Assembly: GCA_904501955.1 (NCBI GenBank)
Contig: CAJGCY010000029.1
Span: 1-22,507, forward strand
Source: an uncultured Akkermansia sp.
GTDB lineage: Bacteria > Verrucomicrobiota > Verrucomicrobiia > Verrucomicrobiales > Akkermansiaceae
Direction: 5' to 3'
DNA length: 22,507 nucleotides
Below the pieces are notes generated by a model. It saw nothing but the letters and a program-made list of their open reading frames with translations, was not told the DNA's origin and searched no databases. Position 1 is the stretch's first letter. The number at the start of each line of letters is the position of its first letter. The translations under genes were made by a program, and so were the position numbers. Shown here piece after piece: positions 1 through 7,732 of this stretch.

Positions 1-3000
1 GACGCCTGCCCCCTCTAAGAAGATGACGTTGGACACCGCCTTGCTCTTGAGGTCAAGCGTGCCGCCCTTCAGCGTGATATCCCCCGTGCCGAAAGACAGC
101 GCACCGCCCGCGCTTACCGTGCCGGAAAGAATCGTTGTGCCACCGCCGTAGCGGTTGCCATCATTCATCGTGACCTTGCCCTTGGTGGTGGTCGCAGCAA
201 TTGTCAGCGAGGTATCATCGCCCACAATGGCACCGCTGTACTCCCCGGTCTTCTTGTTGAAAGTGGTCTTAAAGCTCAGGCTCTTAGCTACAGCCACATC
301 AATTTCACCCGGCTGCACCTCGCCCACGATGGAAACCGTGCCATCGGTAAAGATAACATTATCACCATTTTGGAAAACCGAACCTTCCACCCAACCGGCG
401 GCTCCCACCTGCCATACGGCTTTCTTCGCATTTGCCCAGGTGAGCCACATGGCTTCGGCGCTGAGGGTAAAGGTCAGATTGTTCGCCACCTCGGAGAAGG
501 TTACTTGATAACGCGGGTTGCCACCCGCCAATTCACCCTCCAACAGGTCAAGATTTCCGACAATGCCGTCCCCGGTGGTGATAAGCGTGTAGCTTAGCCC
601 CGCCGTGTAGTCTCCATTCAGCAGGATGGTGACCGTCCCGGTAATGGACAATTCACCGCCGACATTCAAGACATTCTCATCAAAAGTCAATGAACCTCCG
701 CTGAGCTCCAAATCACCGGCTATGCTGCCACCGTTGACGAGCACAGTAGTGCCGAGAGCCCCCTCCACGCTGAGTTGCCCTGACTGCAGGTCCAGCGTTC
801 CGGTATAGCCAGAGGCGCCGGAAAGAGCGGCGCTATTTGTCACGGTAATGTCATTGTTGACCGAGTAGTCTCCGAGGTCAAGCGTACCACCCTGCAGGGA
901 GACAGCCCCCAATCCGAGTGCTTGAGCGTGCCCTACCGTTACGTTGCCTGTTTTGATATAGGTGCCACCGGTATACGTATTCGCGGTATCAAGAATCAGT
1001 CTTCCAAGCCCAGATTTTGTCAGGGCTGCAGAGCCTGCAATCTGGCCGTCGCCAGTTAATGTCACATCCCCACTACCATGGGAAACAGAGACGCTGTGAG
1101 GAATGAGCATTCCATCTTTTTCAATGGAGCCGGCGGCGCTGATTTGCACGGTGTCTCCATTATGATAGCGAAGGTCATCCACGTTGCCTTCCCAATTGGC
1201 TGAAAGTCCATCCTTCCAAGTCCCATTACCTCCACTCCATGAAAGAGAAGTAGCAGGGCGCAGCTCTTCTGTAACGGAGGAGGCGCTCCATATTAAGCTG
1301 AAGGTGTAATCATCGTCATAATACCACGCCAGCTCGGAGGCCTTTGCTCCGGTAATATTATCAGACTCATCTACCCAATCAGAATAGTCATCGAGTTCAT
1401 AGCCATCAATCGTGCACAAAATGTAATTACCTCCGGACAGACTTCCGTTGGTGGTAATGACCAGTTTGGCACCATTTTCGATGGACAAAGAGGCACTGAA
1501 GGAGTCCGTATCAACAAATGAAGCAATAGCTCGAGACTTGTTTTCCTCAGACACGTTAAATGTAAGCACGGAACCTTGCGCTAAGGTTAGCTCCGTGGAA
1601 ATCGTATTGCAACCTTTTAATGCTAAGCCTGTTCCATTGGCGATAAGGGCAGAATTGCCGGATAGAGATGCATCCCTAAGGTGAACCGTAGCGCCTGTAT
1701 CAGCCTCTGTTTCAAGGCTCAATCCTATGAAATGAGCGTTGTCGCTGATGATGAAATCACCTCCGGCAATGCCCGCCATGTAAACAGAAGAAGTTCGCGA
1801 GCTCTCAATTTCATCGGCATAACTCGCTCTGAGTTGAGCTACTGATATTTTGTGAAGTTTTGCTAAGTCCTCCTCAATGTACTTGCCCGAAATCTCAACA
1901 ACGCCGGCATTGGTGATAGGAGCAAAGTTAAGTGTCGATTCGTCAAATTTGACGTTCACAAACATAAACCCATCAATGTAGAGCGAGTCATACACTGAAA
2001 CGCTTTGCCCCTCATTCGTGTTAAAAAGGACAAACATGCTGTCAGATTGGAACACGGACTGAGGCTTGTAAGCACAAATGCTCCGCATCTTGTACACACC
2101 ATCGTACTCTTCATAGTTATTGCGGAAAGTGAGTGAATCATTACCGTCAAAGTTCAAGATAACCGGAGAATTGTAGTTATCGTAAGACATACCGATGGCA
2201 CCGCCCCCCACGATGGGAGTACCTCGAGTATGCGCGGTGGTTTCAAAATTGATATGGTTGCCTTCAAAGGTAATGTCGCCGTTATTGATGAAATTATGGA
2301 TACCGGAACCAAGGAAGAGGGCTCCACCGGTTGCTTTGCCGGTACCGTACGAAACGTCTCTACTGGTAGTCCCATGGGCAAAGTTGCCGGTAAATTCGAT
2401 GGCGTCGTTATTTTCGAAGTGCAATATTCTGGAAAAACCCGCGGTCATTGCGGGCGCTGCATAAATAGCGCCACCGGAACCTTCACATGCAGTATAGACG
2501 GAGTTTTCTTCAAAGACGACGGATTTATTGTTAACAAACTCCGCACCGAAGGTAAATACATACATGGCTCCTCCCATTGCCGCACCAGGACGATATCCTT
2601 CATTATAAGCATCCTGATCCATGTAGCCTCTCACTTGGTTATTAGAGAAAAGCACTTCAGAATTGTCATTGATGGAGACCTTATGCTTAATTGCATCCCC
2701 TACGAAATCCAACCCGCCACTGAGACATATTGCGCCGCCATATCCTTCGCTGCCGCCGGTGGCCATTTCTATGGAGTGAAGCCATCTACATGAGGCGTTG
2801 TTGGAAAACTCAACAGAGGTGTTGCCACTAATGCTCAAATCCGCATCTTTCAGAATAATGGCAGAATCTATGTACCCTGTAACATAGACACGCTCATTCC
2901 TGTCAATGTAGCCAACGCATGCAACATCTTCATCAGATGGCTCCAAGTAGATGGCGCTACCCCGGTTGTACTTCGGCGGGATGCGATCCATGCTCCGGTA

Positions 3001-3735
3001 GCCGTCGGTAGTGGAAAACTCCACCTCGCCATTATAGGAGATGTTCAGCACACCGCCCGAGAGGTATATCTCATAGATGGGGATGGAGGAAAGGAAGGTG
3101 AGCTTATCATTTCCCGTAAAATTAATTGATGATTGATACCCGAGGAATACGCCTAAATTGACTTCGTTGTCGTAGCCGTTTTCATGGATATTTACATTCC
3201 CGCAATCGGTTAATGAGAACGTGCCGTTGGAGGTATAAAGAACCGCCCCCTTGCCGGGTGTTAAGCCGGGGATAGCCATATTATTGGCAATTTCAACATC
3301 AGAGAAGCCCTGGAGAGTTATGGAGCCTGCATCGTTGACCATGGCTCCGCCTATGGAGATATCACCACCCTTGACGTAGTTGTTACAAATCGAGAGTTTT
3401 CTTGCACCCTCTAATATGTAATCTGATTCATATACGTAAATAGCGCCGCCATACGCAGCGCCCCAAGGGTAGTACTCTACGGCACTATTCGAGAGCGTTG
3501 CGTTGTTGGTAACAATGATGTGGGTGTCTTGGTCGTAGATTTGCCCGTATGCCTCGTATTCTTCATTCTGCGATGGCGGAGTCTGCGGGTCGAATATGTG
3601 ACCATGGGAAATGTCATAATCAACATAATTAAACGTCTCAGCCTGTGAAAGCTGCGCAGTTCCGGCAAGTATGCCCACTGCGGAAACCGCTGCTAAAAGT
3701 GCGGAGCGGAGAGATAAAGGAAGATGAAGTTTCAT
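1..3735 (-). CDS. Autotransporter-like surface protein with Pmp-type and beta-strand repeats (3' end outside window)
   Basis: An uninterrupted frame of 1245 codons starts at the ATG at 3735 and runs off the window edge with no in-frame stop. Residues 1-32 form a signal peptide with a basic start, a hydrophobic core and a cleavage site after SQA. Residues about 80-550 carry seven GGA(I/L/M) motifs alternating with FxxN motifs such as FSNN, FEEN and FTGN, the pattern of chlamydial Pmp passengers. Residues about 840-950 hold a tryptophan-rich WSGGNGTW segment followed by a classic autotransporter-associated beta-strand repeat (LILDTANTYTGGT). A second, similar repeat is at about 1187-1240. A right-handed beta-helix stalk on the outer membrane is the likely fold. 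All nine cysteines lie before residue about 780. The C-terminal anchor (beta-barrel or sorting signal) is not visible, so the export route is unproven. The N-terminal half is visibly more A+T-rich than the neighbouring metabolic genes. Confidence 0.9.
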   Translation of the reverse strand, partial: MKLHLPLSLRSALLAAVSAVGILAGTAQLSQAETFNYVDYDISHGHIFDPQTPPSQNEEYEAYGQIYDQDTHIIVTNNATLSNSAVEYYPWGAAYGGAIYVYESDYILEGARKLSICNNYVKGGDISIGGAMVNDAGSITLQGFSDVEIANNMAIPGLTPGKGAVLYTSNGTFSLTDCGNVNIHENGYDNEVNLGVFLGYQSSINFTGNDKLTFLSSIPIYEIYLSGGVLNISYNGEVEFSTTDGYRSMDRIPPKYNRGSAIYLEPSDEDVACVGYIDRNERVYVTGYIDSAIILKDADLSISGNTSVEFSNNASCRWLHSIEMATGGSEGYGGAICLSGGLDFVGDAIKHKVSINDNSEVLFSNNQVRGYMDQDAYNEGYRPGAAMGGAMYVFTFGAEFVNNKSVVFEENSVYTACEGSGGAIYAAPAMTAGFSRILHFENNDAIEFTGNFAHGTTSRDVSYGTGKATGGALFLGSGIHNFINNGDITFEGNHINFETTAHTRGTPIVGGGAIGMSYDNYNSPVILNFDGNDSLTFRNNYEEYDGVYKMRSICAYKPQSVFQSDSMFVLFNTNEGQSVSVYDSLYIDGFMFVNVKFDESTLNFAPITNAGVVEISGKYIEEDLAKLHKISVAQLRASYADEIESSRTSSVYMAGIAGGDFIISDNAHFIGLSLETEADTGATVHLRDASLSGNSALIANGTGLALKGCNTISTELTLAQGSVLTFNVSEENKSRAIASFVDTDSFSASLSIENGAKLVITTNGSLSGGNYILCTIDGYELDDYSDWVDESDNITGAKASELAWYYDDDYTFSLIWSASSVTEELRPATSLSWSGGNGTWKDGLSANWEGNVDDLRYHNGDTVQISAAGSIEKDGMLIPHSVSVSHGSGDVTLTGDGQIAGSAALTKSGLGRLILDTANTYTGGTYIKTGNVTVGHAQALGLGAVSLQGGTLDLGDYSVNNDITVTNSAALSGASGYTGTLDLQSGQLSVEGALGTTVLVNGGSIAGDLELSGGSLTFDENVLNVGGELSITGTVTILLNGDYTAGLSYTLITTGDGIVGNLDLLEGELAGGNPRYQVTFSEVANNLTFTLSAEAMWLTWANAKKAVWQVGAAGWVEGSVFQNGDNVIFTDGTVSIVGEVQPGEIDVAVAKSLSFKTTFNKKTGEYSGAIVGDDTSLTIAATTTKGKVTMNDGNRYGGGTTILSGTVSAGGALSFGTGDITLKGGTLDLKSKAVSNVIFLEGAGV

Positions 3736-3814
3736 GATGAGAAAAATGAATGATGGTTGAAAGAGCCTGAGTGAGCGGCGTACGAGCGAAAGAAATTCGT
3801 TAATACACATTGAT

Positions 3815-3842
3815 ATACTACACACTGCAGCTGTCGTGTCAA
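3815..3842 (-). promoter_or_regulatory. Probable promoter of the autotransporter-like gene
   Basis: On the minus strand a perfect TTGACA (3837-3842) is followed after 16 nt by TAGTAT (3815-3820). TATATC (3812-3817) with a 19-nt spacer is a weaker alternative -10. The start of transcription would be near 3808, leaving a leader of about 70 nt before the ATG at 3735. This gene therefore has an ordinary leader, unlike most others here, but no Shine-Dalgarno sequence is visible in front of the ATG. Confidence 0.5.
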
Positions 3843-3902
3843 GAATAATTGTTTTTATTGGCGTCAAAAAAATATGAAAAGCGGCATGATGGGTGATTCT
3901 GC

Positions 3903-3931
3903 TTGCCAAAGGGAGGGGACGGGAGTATAAT
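3903..3931 (+). promoter_or_regulatory. Promoter of pgi (predicted leaderless)
   Basis: TTGCCA (3903-3908), a 17-nt spacer and a perfect TATAAT (3926-3931) form a strong sigma-70-type promoter. The -10 box ends 10 nt before the ATG at 3942, so transcription should begin at about 3938-3941, essentially on the start codon. The upstream in-frame ATG at 3930 lies inside the -10 box and would not be transcribed from this promoter. Confidence 0.75.
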
Positions 3932-3941
3932 GGCGCGCGAT

Positions 3942-5477
3942 ATGAAACAGTATGCACAACAGCTTCTGCGTTATCCCGAGATGGGGATATCCCTTGATTT
4001 TTCTAAACTGCCGCTGACGGAGGATTTTCTGACTGAAATGAAGCCTCTGATTGACCGTGCTTACAGCGACATTGCCGCGCTGGAGAGCGGTGTAATTGCA
4101 AACCCGGACGAGAACCGCATGGTGGGTCACTACTGGCTGCGCAACAGCGCTATTGCCCCCACGGCTGAGCTGCGCGCCAAGATTGATGAGCCGCTGGCTG
4201 ACCTGAAGGCTTTCGCTGCGGATGTACTTGGTGGTAAGATTGTAGCCCCGAACGGCAAGAAATTCAGCACCTGTTTGGTGATTGGCATCGGTGGTTCCGC
4301 CTTGGGTCCGGAGCTGGTGGCGGATGCTCTGCCCGCAGAGGGCTTGCAGATGGCTTTCCTCGACAACACGGATCCGGACGGCATGTACAAGGTGCTGGAC
4401 ACCCTGCCGCTGAGCGAGACGCTGGCGGTTGTTATCTCCAAGTCCGGTGGTACGCCTGAGACCCGCAACGGTATGGTGTGCGCCCAGGCCTACTTTGCCG
4501 ACAAGGGCCTGAGCTTTGCCAAGCAGGCAGTGGCCGTGACCGGTGTGGACTCCACGCTGGATAAGGTGGCTGTAAGCGAGGGCTGGATTAAGCGTTTCCC
4601 GATGGAGGATTGGGTAGGTGGCCGCACCTCTGAGACCTCCGTTGTAGGTTTGGTACCCGCCGCGCTGCAGGGCGTGGATGTGGATGCCCTGCTGAAGGGT
4701 GCTGCCGATATGGACGCCCACACCCGCGTGGCTGACACGGCGGTGAACGCCTCCATGAAGCTGGCTTTGGCCTGGTATGCCGCCGGTGAGGGCAAGGGCA
4801 AGAAGGACATGGTGGTGCTGCCGTACAAAGACAGCCTCGTGCTCTTCTCCAAGTACCTGCAGCAGCTCATCATGGAATCACTGGGCAAGGAGCTGGACTT
4901 GGACGGCAAGACCGTGAACCAAGGTATCGCCGTGTATGGCAACAAGGGCTCCACCGACCAGCACGCCTACGTGCAGCAGCTGCGCGATGGCCTCAATAAC
5001 TTCTTCGTAACCTTTATCGAGGTGCGTCAGAGCCCCACGGATACCGTGAAGGTAGAAGATGCTTTCACTGCCGGTGACTACCTGCAGGGCTTCCTGCGTG
5101 GTACGCGCAAGGCGCTCAGCGAGAGTGGCCGCCAGAGCATCACCATCTCCATTCCGACCGTGAATGCATACACCGTCGGTATGCTGATTGCCCTCTTCGA
5201 GCGTGCGGTGAGCTTCTACGCCAGCCTCATTCACATCAACGCCTACCACCAGCCGGGCGTGCAGGCCGGCAAGCTTGCTGCCAACGTGTTCCTGAAGCTG
5301 CTGGCAAGTGCAGAGGCCGCACTGAGCGAGGCTCCTGCTACGGCTGCTCAGGTGGCTGAGGCAGTGGGCGCCGATGTAGAGGACACCTACCACGCCCTCG
5401 TGCACATTGCTGAGAGTGGCAAGGCTGCTTGGACGCTGGGCGAGTGCCCCTGTGCAGATACCTTCGCCAAGGCCTGA
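3942..5477 (+). CDS. pgi: Glucose-6-phosphate isomerase
   Basis: Interconverts glucose 6-phosphate and fructose 6-phosphate in the cytoplasm, linking glycolysis with glycogen and sugar-nucleotide synthesis. The 511-residue product carries the family signatures in order: GIGGSALG at about 115-122, SKSGGTPETRN at about 166-176 (phosphate-binding serine loop), GGRTSETS at about 226-233, the ESLGKE glutamate at about 312, GNKGSTDQHAYVQ at about 334-346, and HQPGVQAGK with the catalytic lysine near 444. Length is in the normal range. I chose the ATG at 3942 (MKQYAQQ) because the ATG at 3930 sits within the TATAAT box. The alternative start at 3930 adds four residues, and a purine-rich stretch at 3911-3925 could mimic a Shine-Dalgarno sequence for it. 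The gene is monocistronic or weakly linked to the next gene. It diverges from the autotransporter gene. Confidence 0.97.
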   Translation: MKQYAQQLLRYPEMGISLDFSKLPLTEDFLTEMKPLIDRAYSDIAALESGVIANPDENRMVGHYWLRNSAIAPTAELRAKIDEPLADLKAFAADVLGGKIVAPNGKKFSTCLVIGIGGSALGPELVADALPAEGLQMAFLDNTDPDGMYKVLDTLPLSETLAVVISKSGGTPETRNGMVCAQAYFADKGLSFAKQAVAVTGVDSTLDKVAVSEGWIKRFPMEDWVGGRTSETSVVGLVPAALQGVDVDALLKGAADMDAHTRVADTAVNASMKLALAWYAAGEGKGKKDMVVLPYKDSLVLFSKYLQQLIMESLGKELDLDGKTVNQGIAVYGNKGSTDQHAYVQQLRDGLNNFFVTFIEVRQSPTDTVKVEDAFTAGDYLQGFLRGTRKALSESGRQSITISIPTVNAYTVGMLIALFERAVSFYASLIHINAYHQPGVQAGKLAANVFLKLLASAEAALSEAPATAAQVAEAVGADVEDTYHALVHIAESGKAAWTLGECPCADTFAKA

Positions 5478-5491
5478 TTTTGATACGGGCA

Positions 5492-5530
5492 TGCGCATGC
5501 AAGGTGCGGCAAAAGAGCCTTGCATGCGCA
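5492..5530 (+). terminator. Perfect 13-bp hairpin after pgi
   Basis: TGCGCATGCAAGG (5492-5504) and CCTTGCATGCGCA (5518-5530) pair perfectly around a 13-nt loop, starting 14 nt after the pgi stop. There is no clear T tract on either side, so it may be a weak terminator or a 3'-end stabiliser that separates pgi from the next gene rather than a textbook intrinsic terminator. Confidence 0.5.
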
Positions 5531-5569
5531 CTGCGTATCACCGTTTATCATTCACCCCACCACATCAAC

Positions 5570-6142
5570 ATGAAGAAACTCCTGAGTCTCGTATGTTTGG
5601 GCGCTGTGTTCGGCGCCGTTATCACTCCCTGTGCCTTTGCCAAGAAGGATAACACGGAGGAAGTGGCAGCAGAGGACCTTCCCATGGTTCCTGCCTCGTT
5701 GGTAGATCGCAAATATGTGACGAAAACCAAACCGGATTTGGAAGCGAAGGTGTACTTCATTTACCAGTCCCGCTACATGTGCCCCAATTGCGTGATGGAG
5801 GCCCCGGATATCGTGGCTGCCTATAAGAAGATGAAGGGCAAGGGCGCAGAGCTGGTGATGCTGAATGTGGATGCCGATGACGAGACGGCTGCCAAGTGGG
5901 CGAAGAAGGCCAAGATGAAGTTCCCCATCGTGTCCCCCACGGATCGCAGTGGCATTCCGTTCCCCCACACCGGTGGCAACAAGCTGCCATGCATGGTCGC
6001 GGTGGATGCTCACGGCAACAAGTTGGGCGAGGCGAGCGGTACGCAAGTTTCTGAGTTCCTGGCTAATAATTGGAAGCAGTACGTCAAGGACGTTAAAGCT
6101 GCTGAAAAGAAAGCCAAGAAGAAAGCCGATGCCGAGGATTAA
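5570..6142 (+). CDS. Exported thioredoxin-fold protein with CPNC motif
   Basis: A 190-residue product with a signal peptide (MKKLLSLVCLGAVFG core, cleavage after AFA at about residue 24), so it acts outside the cytoplasmic membrane. The mature part has a thioredoxin-like redox motif C71-P-N-C74 preceded by hydrophobic strands (VYFIYQS), a strand ending LNVDAD, and the expected cis-proline region KLP at 138-140. The C-terminus is a lysine/alanine-rich tail (KAAEKKAKKKA). It resembles the TlpA/thioredoxin superfamily and probably handles disulfides of envelope proteins, but the substrate is unknown. The ATG at 5570 is chosen because it starts the signal peptide; the longer frame upstream runs through the pgi hairpin. 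No Shine-Dalgarno sequence is present. A weak promoter could lie at 5520-5549 (TTGCAT, 18 nt, TTTATC). It leads a tightly spaced group of four genes. Confidence 0.88.
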   Translation: MKKLLSLVCLGAVFGAVITPCAFAKKDNTEEVAAEDLPMVPASLVDRKYVTKTKPDLEAKVYFIYQSRYMCPNCVMEAPDIVAAYKKMKGKGAELVMLNVDADDETAAKWAKKAKMKFPIVSPTDRSGIPFPHTGGNKLPCMVAVDAHGNKLGEASGTQVSEFLANNWKQYVKDVKAAEKKAKKKADAED

Positions 6143-6169
6143 TTCTTCTTCATCAACGGACTTACGCTT

Positions 6170-6733
6170 ATGTTTGTAGCTGTTATCCTCGGCAATGTCG
6201 TAGCTGCGCTGTTTGCGTTTCTTGGCGTGGGGCAGGTTATCTGCTACCTGTCAGCCGAGGCTCGTCCGGCGGGCGCTGCTGCGTTTATGTTCGGTTTGTC
6301 AGTGGCCGCATGGCCTCTGGCTGTAGCCGTTGTTATCTATCTGTTGGTGCAGGTTGCCTGCTGGCTGGAGAAACTGTACTTTGCAGGTTCAACTGATTCA
6401 TCTGCCCCGAAAGTAACGGGTGAGGCCTTGTCCCGTGTGCCTGCTGCTGCGCGTCACAGCAAAAAAGAGGAGGAAGAATCCCCCGAAGCTCCCGTGTTCT
6501 TTAAAGCTACTGCACCGCCCCCTCCTCCCCCTGCCACGGTGGCACCTCCTGTATATGAGGAAGAGATGGATGTAAAGAGTGCTGCTGCTTTTGCTGCCGC
6601 CATGGATTCTGCCCGTCATGCTGAGGCGGAGGAACACAAGATTGTCACGCCGGTAGGTGATGATTGGGATAATGAAACACCCCCCGTGCCGGAGAAACCG
6701 AAATCCGGGCTCAGCTTCTTCAAAATCGATTGA
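6170..6733 (+). CDS. Small membrane protein with two N-terminal helices and a proline-rich cytoplasmic-type tail
   Basis: A 187-residue product I do not recognise. Residues 1-28 and about 36-67 are strongly hydrophobic and should form two membrane helices. The rest is low-complexity: an acidic/lysine stretch (KKEEEESPE), a run of prolines (APPPPPPPATVAPP) and an acidic segment ending GLSFFKID. The architecture suggests a membrane-anchored protein with an unstructured tail, possibly a scaffold, but no catalytic motif is visible. It starts 27 nt after the thioredoxin-fold gene and ends 6 nt before the kinase gene, so it is very likely co-transcribed with both. No Shine-Dalgarno sequence precedes the ATG. 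Confidence 0.8.
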   Translation: MFVAVILGNVVAALFAFLGVGQVICYLSAEARPAGAAAFMFGLSVAAWPLAVAVVIYLLVQVACWLEKLYFAGSTDSSAPKVTGEALSRVPAAARHSKKEEEESPEAPVFFKATAPPPPPPATVAPPVYEEEMDVKSAAAFAAAMDSARHAEAEEHKIVTPVGDDWDNETPPVPEKPKSGLSFFKID

Positions 6734-6739
6734 TACAGC

Positions 6740-7732
6740 ATGGCGCATACTCCTCACCAAATGCTGCCCCCAGTGGCTGCCCAATGCATTGCAGAGCTTT
6801 GCCTCGCTCACGGAATTACCGTGGGCGAGCAAGATTTACAGCTCATTGTAGCCGGTGCGTCCGGGCGGGTGGTGGTACGCGTCACGCCCGGTGGGCAGGC
6901 AAGTGGCGTGCTTGGTGTGTATTGGACTGCTGACCGTGCGGATAATAACTCCTTTGTGACTGCTGCGGAGGGACTGGCGCGCTGCGGAATTCGTGTGCCC
7001 CGCGTACTGCATTACCAAGCATTGGAGCATGGCTGTGGCGTTTGCTTGGTGGAGGACCTCGGGAGTATGGATTTGCTGAGTCTCAAAGGCCTTTGTTTTG
7101 AGCAGTTGCTACCGGCTTACTCCTCCGCTCTGGAGCAGCTGGCCGCGTTTCATCGCGTGCAGCCGGATTGGCCTCTGCAACCGGAGTTTGACGCTGCCAT
7201 GTACCGCTGGGAGCAGGGGTATTTTGCCGAGCATTTGCTGGGGCGCCACTTGGGCATGAATGCTGCCGGGCTTACCGAATCCGTAGCAGCGCAACAAGTG
7301 GCCCGTTTTTTGGAATCCCTGCCGCGCGTACCCGTGCACCGCGATTTCCAAAGCCAGAATATCATGCTGCATGAAGGGCAGGCTTGGTTTATAGATTTTC
7401 AAGGCATGCGTTACGGCTGCGCGGAGTATGATGTAGCATCCCTCGCGTTTGACCCGTACATGGATTTGGCACCGGAGCATGCAGATAAGTTGTTGGCTGT
7501 GTATGAACAATACTCCGGCCGCTCTGTAGATGCCGATGTGTACTACGCCTGCGCCTTGCAGCGTATGATGCAGGCGCTCGGCGCCTTTGCCAACATCGGC
7601 TACAATCAACACAGACAATGGTACCTCAGCCTGATACCGACGGGGCTGAATAAATTGCGGCATATTGCTGCCCGTGTTACTGACGGTTCACCTGCTCACG
7701 CTTTAGCTACATGGCTTCTAAATCACGTTTGA
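6740..7732 (+). CDS. AmgK-like phosphotransferase (aminoglycoside phosphotransferase fold)
   Basis: A 330-residue kinase of the APH/choline-kinase fold, closest by motif to the COG3178/AmgK group, whose characterised members phosphorylate the anomeric hydroxyl of N-acetylmuramate or GlcNAc in peptidoglycan recycling (family knowledge). Visible motifs are the catalytic loop V-H200-R-D202-FQSQN207 and the metal-binding I-D219-FQGMRYGCAEYDVASL. The N-terminal lobe has GRVVVRV at about 42-48 as the lysine/arginine-containing strand. No MurU-type nucleotidyltransferase lies beside it, and the TsaE domain found fused to some relatives is absent. Another sugar or amino-sugar substrate is therefore possible. 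It lies 6 nt after the membrane protein gene and its 3' end overlaps the next gene by 22 nt. No Shine-Dalgarno sequence. Confidence 0.85.
   Translation: MAHTPHQMLPPVAAQCIAELCLAHGITVGEQDLQLIVAGASGRVVVRVTPGGQASGVLGVYWTADRADNNSFVTAAEGLARCGIRVPRVLHYQALEHGCGVCLVEDLGSMDLLSLKGLCFEQLLPAYSSALEQLAAFHRVQPDWPLQPEFDAAMYRWEQGYFAEHLLGRHLGMNAAGLTESVAAQQVARFLESLPRVPVHRDFQSQNIMLHEGQAWFIDFQGMRYGCAEYDVASLAFDPYMDLAPEHADKLLAVYEQYSGRSVDADVYYACALQRMMQALGAFANIGYNQHRQWYLSLIPTGLNKLRHIAARVTDGSPAHALATWLLNHV

Noticed and set aside
2230..2793. 187-codon plus-strand frame inside the autotransporter region
   Set aside because: The minus strand is open without a stop through the entire region and has a signal peptide and repeat motifs.
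3911..3925. Purine-rich GGGAGGGGACGGGAG as a Shine-Dalgarno site for pgi
   Set aside because: It falls within the spacer between -35 and -10 boxes and would not be part of the mRNA from that promoter.
3864..4721. 285-codon minus-strand frame over pgi
   Set aside because: Histidine/glutamine-rich shadow of the pgi reading frame without any known motif.
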